Assembly: GCA_002294285.1 (NCBI GenBank)
Contig: DBFL01000002.1
Span: 13,445 to 43,175 of the forward strand
Length of the DNA: 29,731 nucleotides
Direction: 5' to 3'
Source of the DNA: Candidatus Neomicrothrix sp. UBA881
GTDB taxonomy: Bacteria > Actinomycetota > Acidimicrobiia > Acidimicrobiales > MedAcidi-G1
Under the pieces are notes generated by a model. The model had not been told where the DNA came from and did not search any database. It worked only from the letters and a program-made list of their open reading frames with translations. Shown in pieces: positions 15,431 to 24,003 of the stretch. The translations under genes were made by a program, and so were the position numbers. Positions within the stretch are counted from its first letter, which is position 1. Every line of letters starts with the position of its first letter.

Positions 15431-17938
15431 ATGTTGAAGCGAGTTTTTGCTGTCATAGTTTTGTTAGTCCTCGGAGCTGGAGTTGCAGTAGCTGTTTTGG
15501 CGGTATCGGAAGAAGAACAAACTAGTGAGACTAATGTCGATCGTCTTATTGCCGATAAGGCGAGTGTTCGTACTTTGTCGGAAGAAATAACTATAAGTGG
15601 AGAAATGCGTAGAGAGGAACTCCAATCTATAAATTCAGTTTCATCTGGTCGAATGACTGCACTTGAAGTGCAAGAAGGTGACACAGTCGAAGCTTCCACG
15701 ATGCTATTTGCCCTGGATGGTCGCCCTTCAATAGCAGTCAACGGAGAGTTTTCCTTTTATAGAGAGTTAGATGTGGGAGCGCAAGGACTTGATGTAAAAC
15801 AACTTGAGACAATTCTCGATAGAGAAGGCTATGAAGTCGGAGTTGTAGACCAGTTCTACACTGAAGAAACTAGAAATGGGTTAGCCCTGTGGCAAGAAAA
15901 ATTTGGATTTAAAGGTGGTGTCACAGAAGTAGATGAACTAGTCAACTTCTCCCTTATTTCAAACCCTCAAGGTTACAAAGTGGGGGCAGTAAATAGTATC
16001 GGTGTGACAATTGGTTCTCCTCTCTCTGATCAAATTAACGGCATATCTGGAAGACAAGGTACGGCAGTAGCAACTGAGGAAATTCCAGTAGTCACGCTTT
16101 CAGCTTCCCCTTCAGTAGTTCTAGAAGGAGGAAAAGTTGCTGTAGAAATAACAGCCGACCCATCTCCAGCAGAAGAAATCGAAATAGGAATTGGAATTTC
16201 TGGTGACGTTTTGGTCGGAGAAGACTATGAGGAGAATGACAGCAAATTTTTGATTCCCGCTGGTTCTGAAAGTGTGATTTTTGAATTGGAGATTTTGGCA
16301 GATGAGGAATTAGAAGCCAACGAAGACTTAAAAATTTCAATCCTCGGAGGATTCGAGAACATCGAAAGCATTGCACCCCATGATCTAAAGATCTATGACC
16401 TAAAAAATGAAATTGACACATTAGATGAGAGGTATGTAGAACTCTCTGAATTTGAAAAGATATATACAGATGTCGAACAAGAGCTTGTTGATGAACAGAT
16501 TATTTCTGGCAGTGAAGCTTGGGATTATGATTTCACAGCATCTGAAGCCCAGAATTTGCTTGATCTAAAAGAATCCTCAGACGATGCCGCAAGAGACTAC
16601 CGAAACGGGTCAATTACCGCTGCAGCTCGAACAAAAGCCCAAGAAGCATATGAAGAGGCTTTAGAAAAAGCAAAAGAAGATAGAACAGAAACTGAACAAG
16701 AAGAATTCGAGCGCTTGATCCCACTACTGAATTCGAAGACTGAAGAATTGAGAGTTGCCAAGGCCTCACGTTGGATTTTGGGTGAAACTGATTCGGCAAC
16801 TGTTGTGATAGATGACCCAGACGCTCCTGATGCGCCAGTCTTAGTTATAGCTTCTTCGAGCGATTACGTAAAGGAACCAGGGGTCGCTCTGTTTTATGTT
16901 GAAACCACTGATGAATTAGCTGAGGATTTAATTGTTTTCTTTGAGGTAGAAGGTGACGTCACACCTGCAGAAGATTACATTGTTCCGGCCGGAGATGTGA
17001 CTATCCCGAAGGGAAGTAAACGGGGATCTATATCAATAGAAATCAGAGATGACGACCTTGTTGAAGTCGATGAATTGCTAAATGTTCGTTTGTTAGAAGA
17101 TAAAAACTCCGAATACCAACTAAGCAGCCAAAGGGAAGCAGCAATGATGGTTGAATCCCCGGATTTGCCCGAAATGAGCATCGAGGGAGGTGGAACTATC
17201 CTCGAAGGGGAGACCTCTGTTATTACAGTTCGAGCTGATCAAGCTGTAAAAGTAGACACATCGATCAATTATTCTGTCTCAGGAACAGCACAACAGGGAA
17301 TAGATTACGAAGTTCTAAACGGTTCAGCTTTAATGAAAGCCGGTGAGTCCTCTGTAGAAATACCAATTCGTTCATTACGTGATGATGTTTTTTTCTTACC
17401 TGGAGACATGATTGTTGCCGAGTGGCCTGCAAGAGTAGGGAAAATAAACTTCGAAAAAGAGGATTTCATTTCTTCCGGTGCCGAAATTCTATCTCTTACA
17501 GAACCTGTCTTTAAGGTAATCTTATTTGCAAGCCCAACTGATCGCGCGAAGTTAGAGGTCGGTCAAAAAGTCACAATAGAGATGGACGCCGGGGATCAGA
17601 ATTCAGATGGAGTCATTTCTCAACTAGATGATGCGGCGAAACGTAATGGAGCGAGCGAACTCTACGAAGGTGAAGTCGAAGCATTTGAAGATTTAGTGGC
17701 TGTGGAAGGAGCTGTAGTCACCTTGGATGTAGTTGTCTCTGAGGTAATTGATGCGATTGTCGTGCCCATTGCCGCAGTATTAACAGAGGGATCTCTGGAA
17801 AAAGTCAGAGTCGTTACCCGAGAAGGAACCATTGAACGTCGCGTTGTACAAACAGGCATGTTAGAAGGCGCATGGGTGGAAATAATTTCAGGAGTTTCCC
17901 CCGAAGAGTTTGTGATAATCGAAATTGATCGCCCTTAA
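15431..17938 (+). CDS. Membrane-fusion (HlyD/MacA-like) protein with peptidoglycan-binding and Calx-beta domains (835 aa)
   Basis: This is the periplasm-facing or cell-wall-facing adaptor of an ABC export system. Order of parts: membrane anchor (about 4-25); first half of an adaptor barrel/lipoyl region (about 45-100); peptidoglycan-binding domain (RELDVGAQGLDVKQLE to LALWQEKFGF, 111-160); Calx-beta-like domain 1 (218-325), whose last strand appears after a helical insert of about 120 residues (326-445, predicted coiled coil) as SATVVIDD (455-462); Calx-beta-like 2 (468-576); Calx-beta-like 3 (580-660); then the closing barrel half (GQKVTIEMDA near 711-720, AIVVPIAAVLTEG near 775-787, VRVVTREGTIERRVV near 792-806). 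Actinobacterial adaptors with a peptidoglycan-binding domain are known; Calx-beta inserts make this one much longer than usual. AAGGAGG precedes ATG at 15431. ATPase and permease genes follow. Confidence 0.82.
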   Translation: MLKRVFAVIVLLVLGAGVAVAVLAVSEEEQTSETNVDRLIADKASVRTLSEEITISGEMRREELQSINSVSSGRMTALEVQEGDTVEASTMLFALDGRPSIAVNGEFSFYRELDVGAQGLDVKQLETILDREGYEVGVVDQFYTEETRNGLALWQEKFGFKGGVTEVDELVNFSLISNPQGYKVGAVNSIGVTIGSPLSDQINGISGRQGTAVATEEIPVVTLSASPSVVLEGGKVAVEITADPSPAEEIEIGIGISGDVLVGEDYEENDSKFLIPAGSESVIFELEILADEELEANEDLKISILGGFENIESIAPHDLKIYDLKNEIDTLDERYVELSEFEKIYTDVEQELVDEQIISGSEAWDYDFTASEAQNLLDLKESSDDAARDYRNGSITAAARTKAQEAYEEALEKAKEDRTETEQEEFERLIPLLNSKTEELRVAKASRWILGETDSATVVIDDPDAPDAPVLVIASSSDYVKEPGVALFYVETTDELAEDLIVFFEVEGDVTPAEDYIVPAGDVTIPKGSKRGSISIEIRDDDLVEVDELLNVRLLEDKNSEYQLSSQREAAMMVESPDLPEMSIEGGGTILEGETSVITVRADQAVKVDTSINYSVSGTAQQGIDYEVLNGSALMKAGESSVEIPIRSLRDDVFFLPGDMIVAEWPARVGKINFEKEDFISSGAEILSLTEPVFKVILFASPTDRAKLEVGQKVTIEMDAGDQNSDGVISQLDDAAKRNGASELYEGEVEAFEDLVAVEGAVVTLDVVVSEVIDAIVVPIAAVLTEGSLEKVRVVTREGTIERRVVQTGMLEGAWVEIISGVSPEEFVIIEIDRP

Positions 17939-17951
17939 GAGGATGTTCTAA

Positions 17952-18647
17952 ATGACTGAGAGTCTTCTTTCTTTGGAGTCGGTATCACGGATTTATGGAA
18001 CAGATGTAGAAGTTCATGCACTGAATCAAGTCTCTTTAGAAATATTCGCGAGTGATTTTTTGTCAATAGTGGGTCCTTCTGGTTCGGGTAAATCAACCAT
18101 GCTGGGATTGTTAGGGCTCTTGGATGTTCCAAGCAAAGGCAACGTAAAAGTTAAAGGAACAGATGCCACTAGCATGAATGATTTTCAACGTTCACGTTTG
18201 CGAGGAGATGCGATCGGATTTGTCTTCCAACAGTTCCATTTGATTCCACACCTGAGTGCATTGGGCAATGTTGAAACAGCCCTTTTGTACCGAGGCTTAT
18301 CATCCAAAGAGCGCAAAAAGCGAGCTACTGATTCCCTGGAAAAGGTTGGACTTGGGGGTAGAGAAGACCATCGACCAGTGCAGTTATCAGGTGGAGAGCA
18401 ACAGAGAGTTGCGATAGCGAGAGCAATCGTTACAGATCCTCTAGTTGTTTTAGCGGATGAGCCGACTGGAGCACTTGATTCAGAAAACGCCGAAAAAATT
18501 ATGAATATTTTTGCAGAATTAAAATCGCCTGAGAGGGCAGTATGTCTAGTCACCCATGATATGGAAATAGCAGATTCCACTGAGAGAAAAATTTCTATGA
18601 AAGATGGAGAAATAGTTCAAGACTTGATCCAAGGTAATAAGAAGTGA
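17952..18647 (+). CDS. MacB/LolD-type ABC transporter ATPase (231 aa)
   Basis: The protein is the nucleotide-binding subunit of an ABC exporter. It has Walker A GPSGSGKST near residue 40, Q-loop FVFQQFHLIPHL near 92-103, signature LSGGEQQRVAIARA near 142-155, Walker B VVLADEPTGALD near 163-174 and the switch histidine in CLVTHD near 198-203. The whole is of the MacB/LolD/FtsE subfamily, which drives mechanotransmission through FtsX-like permeases instead of carrying substrate through the membrane helices. It starts 13 bases after the adaptor gene and its end overlaps the permease start by four bases (GTGA), so the three act as one exporter. Substrate unknown. Confidence 0.94.
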   Translation: MTESLLSLESVSRIYGTDVEVHALNQVSLEIFASDFLSIVGPSGSGKSTMLGLLGLLDVPSKGNVKVKGTDATSMNDFQRSRLRGDAIGFVFQQFHLIPHLSALGNVETALLYRGLSSKERKKRATDSLEKVGLGGREDHRPVQLSGGEQQRVAIARAIVTDPLVVLADEPTGALDSENAEKIMNIFAELKSPERAVCLVTHDMEIADSTERKISMKDGEIVQDLIQGNKK

Positions 18648-19834
18648 AGCGCTTTTTGGATTTGGTAAGAGTGGCAATTGCAGGATTGACTGCGCGAAAA
18701 GTTAGAACCCTGTTGATCTTGTTAGGACCGATATTAGGGGTTGGTGCAATTGTTTCGGCCATAGGCATAAACGAGAGTTCGAAAGGATACTTAAAAGCGC
18801 AACTTCAGGAACTTGGGACTGATTTGATTGTAGCGAATGCTCAGGACTCGCTTGGTGGATTTGGGCAGAGACCACGAATCCCAGAAGAGGCTGTTGGTCG
18901 CGTGTCACGATTGCCTGACGTTTCATCAGTGACCGGCACTTTTCAGATAGCGAATGTTGTCACGTTGCCATTTGAGGCTGCAGAAGATTACTACAAGGCT
19001 TTCCCTGTTCCGGTAATTGCAACTGGTTTGAATCTTCCAACCACAATGGAGGTTCCGTTAGTAAGCGGAAGATTTCTTAATGAATTTGATTACGACAACT
19101 CTGCACGTGTAGCCGTAATAGGTAAAGATCTGGCCAAAGAGTACGGATATATGAGGGGAGAGCAGAGAACTATTTCGTTGAACAGCGTCACTTACGGAGT
19201 TGTAGGGGTACTCGATTGGGTTTTGTTAGAACCATCAATGGATTCAGCTGTTTTTATCCCTTTTTCAACTGCGGAAAAAGATTGGGAAATAGAAAGTCAA
19301 GATCCGACCCGCCTTTATGTGCGAGCTCCAACTAATACTCAACTAGTGGCAGAGGAGATTCCAACTGTTGTCAGTCTAGGAGGTCCTGATGGCGCTAGAA
19401 CTAGCGTTCCCACAGATCTTCTTGATGCGGAGTCACAAGTTGATGAAAGTTTGAACAACCTCACTCAATTAATGGGAGGTTTGGCTTTAATCGTAGGTGG
19501 TGTAGGAATTGCAAATGTTATGTCTATCTCCGTTATCCAACGTTCTGCCGAAATAGGGATTCGTCGTGCTTTGGGTCACACGCGTACAACTATCGCAGTA
19601 CAATTTCTTTTCGAAGCCCTAGTAGTAGGGGTTTTAGGTGGCGTCTTTGGTGCTCTAGCGGGTGCAGGCGTAGTTTGGTTTACGTCTTGGTCCCGTGATT
19701 ATGTAATGGTTCTTTCTGTGCCATCGCTAGTGGGGTGGAGTTTGGTTTCCGTTGCAGTAGCGATAGTGTCTGGCCTTTATCCTTCAATGAAGGCATCGCG
19801 CCTTGAACCTTTGGAAACACTTCGCCTTGGATAA
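18644..19834 (+). CDS. MacB/FtsX-type ABC transporter permease (396 aa)
   Basis: This is the membrane subunit. It has one N-terminal helix (TLLILLGPILGVGAIVSAIGI, about 22-42), a large external MacB-like periplasmic core domain (about 45-270), then three C-terminal helices (LMGGLALIVGGVGIANVMSI, FEALVVGVLGGVFGALAGAG, SLVGWSLVSVAVAIVSGLYP). Between them is the coupling segment RSAEIGIRRALGHTRTTI. It ends in SRLEPLETLRLG, typical of MacB permeases. The start is GTG at 18644, overlapping the ATPase stop. Together with the lipoprotein and the long adaptor it completes a probable three- or four-part export system facing the cell envelope; no outer-membrane TolC-like gene is present, as expected for an actinobacterium. 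Confidence 0.93.
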   Translation: MKRFLDLVRVAIAGLTARKVRTLLILLGPILGVGAIVSAIGINESSKGYLKAQLQELGTDLIVANAQDSLGGFGQRPRIPEEAVGRVSRLPDVSSVTGTFQIANVVTLPFEAAEDYYKAFPVPVIATGLNLPTTMEVPLVSGRFLNEFDYDNSARVAVIGKDLAKEYGYMRGEQRTISLNSVTYGVVGVLDWVLLEPSMDSAVFIPFSTAEKDWEIESQDPTRLYVRAPTNTQLVAEEIPTVVSLGGPDGARTSVPTDLLDAESQVDESLNNLTQLMGGLALIVGGVGIANVMSISVIQRSAEIGIRRALGHTRTTIAVQFLFEALVVGVLGGVFGALAGAGVVWFTSWSRDYVMVLSVPSLVGWSLVSVAVAIVSGLYPSMKASRLEPLETLRLG

Positions 19835-19846
19835 GCGATTTCAGTC

Positions 19847-19852
19847 TAAAGT
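19847..19852 (+). promoter_or_regulatory. Probable -10 box of leaderless rsgA mRNA
   Basis: TAAAGT ends six bases before the GTG start of rsgA at 19859, and six T bases fill the gap. There is no ribosome site. Confidence 0.45.
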
Positions 19853-19858
19853 TTTTTT

Positions 19859-20839
19859 GTGGCAGTAAATCTTTCTGATTACGGGGCTAGTGGCAATCTT
19901 CTTGCAGAGATCAATGAACTTGGACGTATCGTAAGAGTTGACCGTGGAGAATGTGACGTAATAGTAAAAGACGGCAAAATTAGAGTCATTTCTGATTCCA
20001 GTAGATCACAGAGCGAGACCGCCCCGGCAACTGGGGACTGGGTGAGGTTAAAAACTGTCCCAGAACTAGGAACGGTAATCGAAGAGATTTTGCCACGAAA
20101 AAATAGATTGTCAAGACGGGACCCGTCAGATGAGAGAGGCGAGCAGGTTCTAGTTGCAAATGTTGATCTTGTAATAATTGTTCACGGTATTGACCGTCCG
20201 TTACCTCCTGGTCGTATAGAGCGATTATTAACTTTAGGTTGGGAAAGTCAAAGTGAGGTAATTATCGTTCTGACAAAAGTTTCCGAAATGGACAACTTGC
20301 TTGAAGAGAAGATGGAGATTATCCAAGCTATAGCACCTGAAATTCAAATTCTTAGTGTCGATTCAAGCAATATGCAAGATTCAAATTTGAAAAAATTGAG
20401 AGACAGGATAAAACCTGGCAGCACTGCCGCATTAATTGGAGAGTCGGGATCAGGTAAATCATCTCTTGTTAATGCCCTAGCTGGTTTTGAAATAGCCGAA
20501 ACAGGGGAAGTCAGACCTAGTGATCGTAGAGGCAGACATACGACAGTCACCCGTGAGATGATTCTTTGCCCTGAAGGAGGATTGTTGGTTGACACTCCAG
20601 GATTGCGCTCTATCGGAATATGGGATGCAAAAGACTCTCTAAAAAAAGTTTTTGGTGACTTAGAAGAAGTCTCTGAGAATTGTCGGTTTAACGATTGCGC
20701 CCATGAGAGTGAACCAGACTGTGCAGTTAACGAAGGTGTTTCGTTGGGTGTCATAGACGCTAGGAGAGTTTCTAGGTATCGGTCTCTTTTGAAAGAGTTG
20801 ACAGATCAACAGTTCAAACAGGCAAAACGCAAGAGTTAA
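19859..20839 (+). CDS. rsgA: Ribosome small-subunit GTPase RsgA (326 aa)
   Basis: RsgA is a circularly permuted GTPase that assists late maturation of the 30S subunit. An N-terminal OB fold (about 25-85, including TGDWVRLKTVP) is followed by the permuted GTPase: the G4-like LTKVSE comes first (about residues 139-144), then the P-loop GESGSGKSSLVNALAG near 194-209, G2 region RRGRHTTVTREM and G3 DTPGLRSIG near 244-252. A C-terminal zinc knuckle is made by cysteines and histidine in ENCRFNDCAHESEPDCAV (about 273-290). In many homologues G4 is NKxD; here the motif is TKVS, a notable change that could affect guanine specificity. Start is GTG at 19859, with a leaderless-type -10 box. It is convergent with the acyl-CoA synthetase gene. 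Confidence 0.93.
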   Translation: MAVNLSDYGASGNLLAEINELGRIVRVDRGECDVIVKDGKIRVISDSSRSQSETAPATGDWVRLKTVPELGTVIEEILPRKNRLSRRDPSDERGEQVLVANVDLVIIVHGIDRPLPPGRIERLLTLGWESQSEVIIVLTKVSEMDNLLEEKMEIIQAIAPEIQILSVDSSNMQDSNLKKLRDRIKPGSTAALIGESGSGKSSLVNALAGFEIAETGEVRPSDRRGRHTTVTREMILCPEGGLLVDTPGLRSIGIWDAKDSLKKVFGDLEEVSENCRFNDCAHESEPDCAVNEGVSLGVIDARRVSRYRSLLKELTDQQFKQAKRKS

Positions 20840-20865
20840 TCCCAGTTTATTTAACAGGCATTTTT

Positions 20866-22350
20866 CTAAACTAGGTCTTTTAAAACAGAACGATCTATTT
20901 TAAAACCATTTTTTAGTGGGATTGCATCAACGATCTTTATTTCCGTTGGCATCTTATAATCAGCAATTTTATCTTTTCCAAAATCTGTTAATTCGTCTAA
21001 TGTCAGAATCTCTTCAGGGCTTATAGGGACTATAAAAGCAACTCCTATTTCCCCTAAAGTGGGGTGCAGTTTAGGAACTAATACCATTTGTTCAATTTTT
21101 GGATGACTGCTTAAAACTGACTCAACTTCTTGTGGGTGAACGTTATAACCACCTCTTATAAACATTTCATTCGTTCTCCCAGCAAGTCTGAAAAAACCTT
21201 GGTCGTCATTTCTGGCCAAATCCTGTGTTCTTAACCATCCATCTTTTAGAAATTTTTTAGTATTTGCTGAGTCATGCCAATACGAGTCCATGGAACTTGG
21301 AGTCTTAATGTACAGTTCACCTACCTCACCTTTTTCTACAGGATGACCATTTTCATCAAGTATTTTTGCCTGAACTCCAGGTCGCGGTTTTCCGATTGTG
21401 TAAAGAGACTCCTCTTCAGATGCTTCAAGGGAAGTGGCTAAACCTATTCCACCTGACTCCGTTGAAGAGTAGCGAATTGAATAGGGTGCGTTAAAGTTCT
21501 CTTTCGCTCTTCGCACCAAGGAAGGAGGAGATGCTCCGCCACCAGCAACTATTGCTTTAACTGAACTTAGGTCGTAGTTCTGAAAATCATTTACTTTGAG
21601 CAGCAAGGCAATTTGTGCTGAAACTCCGGCAACGGCAGATATGCGGTATTTCTCAGTCAGTTGCAGTATTTTTGAAGCGTTCCATCTTTCAAGTATGTGA
21701 AGGGTAATGCCTAGTGACAGTTGCCAAGGCAGTTTTGTCATAGAGCCTACGTGTGCAAAGGCAGTGCTTGGGACGATATGACCGTCAGTACCCCAAACAC
21801 CTGCCGTGTCCATTCTTTGTATTGCTGCAAGTTGATTATTGGTGAATAGCGCCCCTTTAGGCGTACCGGTTGATCCGGAAGTGAAACACACACAAACCGG
21901 CCTATTGGGGTCCTCCCTAAGCACCTCAGGTTTAAATGAACGCACACGCATCATTGAAAGCAACTTTTCTAAATTGTCGGATATCTCTACAGTTTCTACA
22001 GAGATATCCGAAGGAATCCCGTCTAATAGTTCAGTGGTTGCAATAACGAGATCTGGTTCGGCTATTTCACAAATTGACTTTCTTTCTGTAGATTTCAAAC
22101 GCGGATTTATGCCTGTAGTTATTGCCCCAATTTTTGACGCTGCAATATAAGTAATCAGATATTCGACACTTGCAGGAAGAGAAAGCAGGAGTAGCGACCC
22201 TTCGCGTAAACCTTTTCGGAGCAGACTCCCTGCTACTTCGTCCGACACTCTGTCCAAATCTTGATAAGAAACAGTGAAACCACTAACACATTCAAGAGCA
22301 GTTTTATCCTTATAAATTGCTGCGGCAGTTTGAACTATTCCTGGAAGCAT
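20866..22350 (-). CDS. AMP-dependent acyl-CoA synthetase/ligase (494 aa)
   Basis: The enzyme is expected to activate a carboxylic acid to its acyl-CoA through an acyl adenylate. The ATP-binding motif is CFTSGSTGTPKGALFTNNQL (residues about 152-171). Later motifs are RYSSTESGGIGL, GELYIKTPSSMDSYW, DGWLRTQDLARNDDQGFFRLAGR (aspartate that binds ribose) and GGYNVHPQEVES. The final segment PLKNGFKIDRSVL has a lysine at or near the usual catalytic position. I use ATG at 22350, because it has TACGAT seven bases upstream and the protein then begins where homologues do. A frame extending to 22470 adds 40 unusually basic residues without family resemblance. Substrate cannot be named; nearby crotonase and dehydrogenase genes fit fatty-acid or sterol-type breakdown. 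Confidence 0.88.
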   Translation of the reverse strand: MLPGIVQTAAAIYKDKTALECVSGFTVSYQDLDRVSDEVAGSLLRKGLREGSLLLLSLPASVEYLITYIAASKIGAITTGINPRLKSTERKSICEIAEPDLVIATTELLDGIPSDISVETVEISDNLEKLLSMMRVRSFKPEVLREDPNRPVCVCFTSGSTGTPKGALFTNNQLAAIQRMDTAGVWGTDGHIVPSTAFAHVGSMTKLPWQLSLGITLHILERWNASKILQLTEKYRISAVAGVSAQIALLLKVNDFQNYDLSSVKAIVAGGGASPPSLVRRAKENFNAPYSIRYSSTESGGIGLATSLEASEEESLYTIGKPRPGVQAKILDENGHPVEKGEVGELYIKTPSSMDSYWHDSANTKKFLKDGWLRTQDLARNDDQGFFRLAGRTNEMFIRGGYNVHPQEVESVLSSHPKIEQMVLVPKLHPTLGEIGVAFIVPISPEEILTLDELTDFGKDKIADYKMPTEIKIVDAIPLKNGFKIDRSVLKDLV

Positions 22351-22357
22351 TGAAGAA

Positions 22358-22363
22358 ATCGTA
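22358..22363 (-). promoter_or_regulatory. Possible -10 box of acyl-CoA synthetase gene
   Basis: TACGAT on the minus strand ends seven bases before the ATG at 22350. It supports that start over the longer one at 22470. Confidence 0.35.
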
Positions 22364-22525
22364 TCTCTTCGCGCACGAGAAGTTATCCAAATGGGTTTTC
22401 TATTTAAAATAGAACTTTTTGCGAATAATTTTTGTTTTCGGAGGGGCAAGCAATGGTTCTCCCGTAGCATTGCATCTTGAGAAGGTTGTCAGGTGAGCCT
22501 TCGAAAATTTCAGGAGGAAAAGTAG

Positions 22526-22996
22526 ATGGCTCGCACTAATGCAGTCGACCGGTTCATCAGTGAAGCCGAAGCTTCGGGGCTAGAAATAGAAGTTCAGCGT
22601 TATCCAGATGGCACTAGAACAGCAGCTGATGCTGCAGCTGCTGTCGGTTGCAAAATAGATCAGATAGTCAAGTCTCTAGTTTTCATGGCGGATGTAAGAC
22701 CTATTTTAATTCTTTGTTCAGGTGCTCGAAGAGTGGATGAAGACAAATTAGCTGAATATATAGGAACAGAGATAAGAATTGCAGGAGCCAGTGAGGTCCG
22801 TTCAGCTACTGGCTATGCAATAGGAGGAACCCCGCCTTTGGGTCATACAGTTCCACTTAAAACAGTGGTTGATCCTCACTTAATGGAGTTTGAAGAAATT
22901 TGGGCGGCTGCAGGAACACCGGATTCTGTTTTCTCGATATCTCCAAAGGAACTCGTGAAAGTTACCGGTGGTTCCGTGGTAGCAGTTACACGCTAA
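22526..22996 (+). CDS. YbaK/EbsC-family aminoacyl-tRNA deacylase (156 aa)
   Basis: The family hydrolyses mischarged aminoacyl-tRNAs, best known for Cys-tRNA(Pro) and Ala-tRNA(Pro). The conserved lysine is in IDQIVKSLVF (about residues 44-53). The ARRVDEDKLAEYIG stretch (about 67-80) and ATGYAIGGTPPLGH (about 94-107) follow the family pattern, and the whole protein is one YbaK domain. The ATG at 22526 is preceded by AGGAGG, a strong ribosome site. The SDR gene follows after 11 bases, so they are probably cotranscribed, though there is no clear functional link. Which tRNA it edits cannot be told from sequence. Confidence 0.9.
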   Translation: MARTNAVDRFISEAEASGLEIEVQRYPDGTRTAADAAAAVGCKIDQIVKSLVFMADVRPILILCSGARRVDEDKLAEYIGTEIRIAGASEVRSATGYAIGGTPPLGHTVPLKTVVDPHLMEFEEIWAAAGTPDSVFSISPKELVKVTGGSVVAVTR

Positions 22997-23007
22997 GAGG
23001 AGAGACG

Positions 23008-23913
23008 ATGTCTGGAAACTACTTTGAAAATCAAGTAGTGATAGTAACGGGGGCTGGTAGAGGACTTGGAAGAGCACACGCTATTGCTCTCGCGGCAGAA
23101 GGGGCCTCTGTCTTGGTCAATGACCTGGGAGTATCCCGTGAAGGTCAAGAGGCAAGTTCCTCTCCCGCAGAACAGGTAGTTGAAGAAATTCTAGAAATGG
23201 GTGGAATAGCCGAGGTGAATTCAGGAGATGTTGCAGATTGGCAACAAGCTGAAGAAATGGTTTCTCATGCAATAGAAAAATGGGGCAGATTAGATGCACT
23301 AATTTGCAATGCAGGTTTTTTAAGAGATCGAATGCTTGTGAGTATGAGTGAGGAAGAGTGGGATTCAGTTATAAGAGTTCATCTAAAAGGACACATAGCC
23401 CCTGCTCGACACGCAGCAAACCATTGGAGGAATCTCGCTAAGGAAGGTAAAGAAACTGAAGGTCGAATTGTAATGACGTCTTCAGGAGCGGGTCTTATGG
23501 GAAGTGTTGGGCAAGGCAATTATGCAGCTGCTAAAGCAGGAATAGCACTACTGGTGCTTCAGGCTGCAGAAGAGTGGAAACAGTATGGCGTAAAAGTAAA
23601 TGGAATAGCACCTGACGCGCGAACACGAATGACAGAAGGAGTTTTTTACGACAGTGACGTACCAGATGGATGGGACGAGAAAGATCCGGCAAATGTATCT
23701 CCACTTGTAGTTTGGCTTTCTAGTAAAGGCTGTGACATTACAGGAAGAATGTTTGAAATTTCCGGTGGCAAAATCAACCTGTGCGACGGATGGAGGCACG
23801 GCCAGTCAGAAGAGGTTAAAGGTAGAGGTTTCAGAGTAGACGAGATAGGTGAAGTGGTGGCCGGACTGATTGACCGATCTGAATCTCCAGAATCCGTTTA
23901 CGGATCACATTGA
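23008..23913 (+). CDS. Short-chain dehydrogenase, MFE-2-like 3-hydroxyacyl-CoA type (301 aa)
   Basis: The protein is a classical SDR with the cofactor motif TGAGRGLGRAHA near residues 14-25, the structural NAG in ICNAGFLRD near 101-109, and the catalytic set Ser in TSSGAGLMG and Tyr/Lys in NYAAAKAG near 170-177. The VNDLGVSREGQ stretch and long loop resemble the dehydrogenase domain of multifunctional enzyme 2 (HSD17B4) and its bacterial homologues, so oxidation of a 3-hydroxyacyl-CoA with NAD is likely. I use ATG at 23008, with AAGAGGAGAG upstream. A longer frame from 22900 lies inside ybaK. After the SDR fold there is a short tail (about 260-301). Confidence 0.9.
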   Translation: MSGNYFENQVVIVTGAGRGLGRAHAIALAAEGASVLVNDLGVSREGQEASSSPAEQVVEEILEMGGIAEVNSGDVADWQQAEEMVSHAIEKWGRLDALICNAGFLRDRMLVSMSEEEWDSVIRVHLKGHIAPARHAANHWRNLAKEGKETEGRIVMTSSGAGLMGSVGQGNYAAAKAGIALLVLQAAEEWKQYGVKVNGIAPDARTRMTEGVFYDSDVPDGWDEKDPANVSPLVVWLSSKGCDITGRMFEISGGKINLCDGWRHGQSEEVKGRGFRVDEIGEVVAGLIDRSESPESVYGSH

Positions 23914-24003
23914 GCGCAAAAAGTTAAGAAAAAATGTGCAGGAAGTGTGTCTTAAATTGATAACGGACTGTATTTTTCCAACGTTCTAGACGTTTACGAT
24001 TTG

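Noticed and set aside
22351..22470. N-terminal extension of the acyl-CoA synthetase to ATG 22470
   Set aside because: The 40 added residues are basic and unlike the family, and the ATG at 22350 has a TANNNT box seven bases upstream.
22476..22505. GAAGG...CCTTC pairing between acyl-CoA synthetase and ybaK
   Set aside because: Only five base pairs across a 12-base loop, too weak to call a terminator or operator.
22900..23007. Upstream extension of the SDR gene
   Set aside because: It runs inside ybaK in another frame. ATG 23008 has a strong AGGAG site and the SDR fold begins directly after it.
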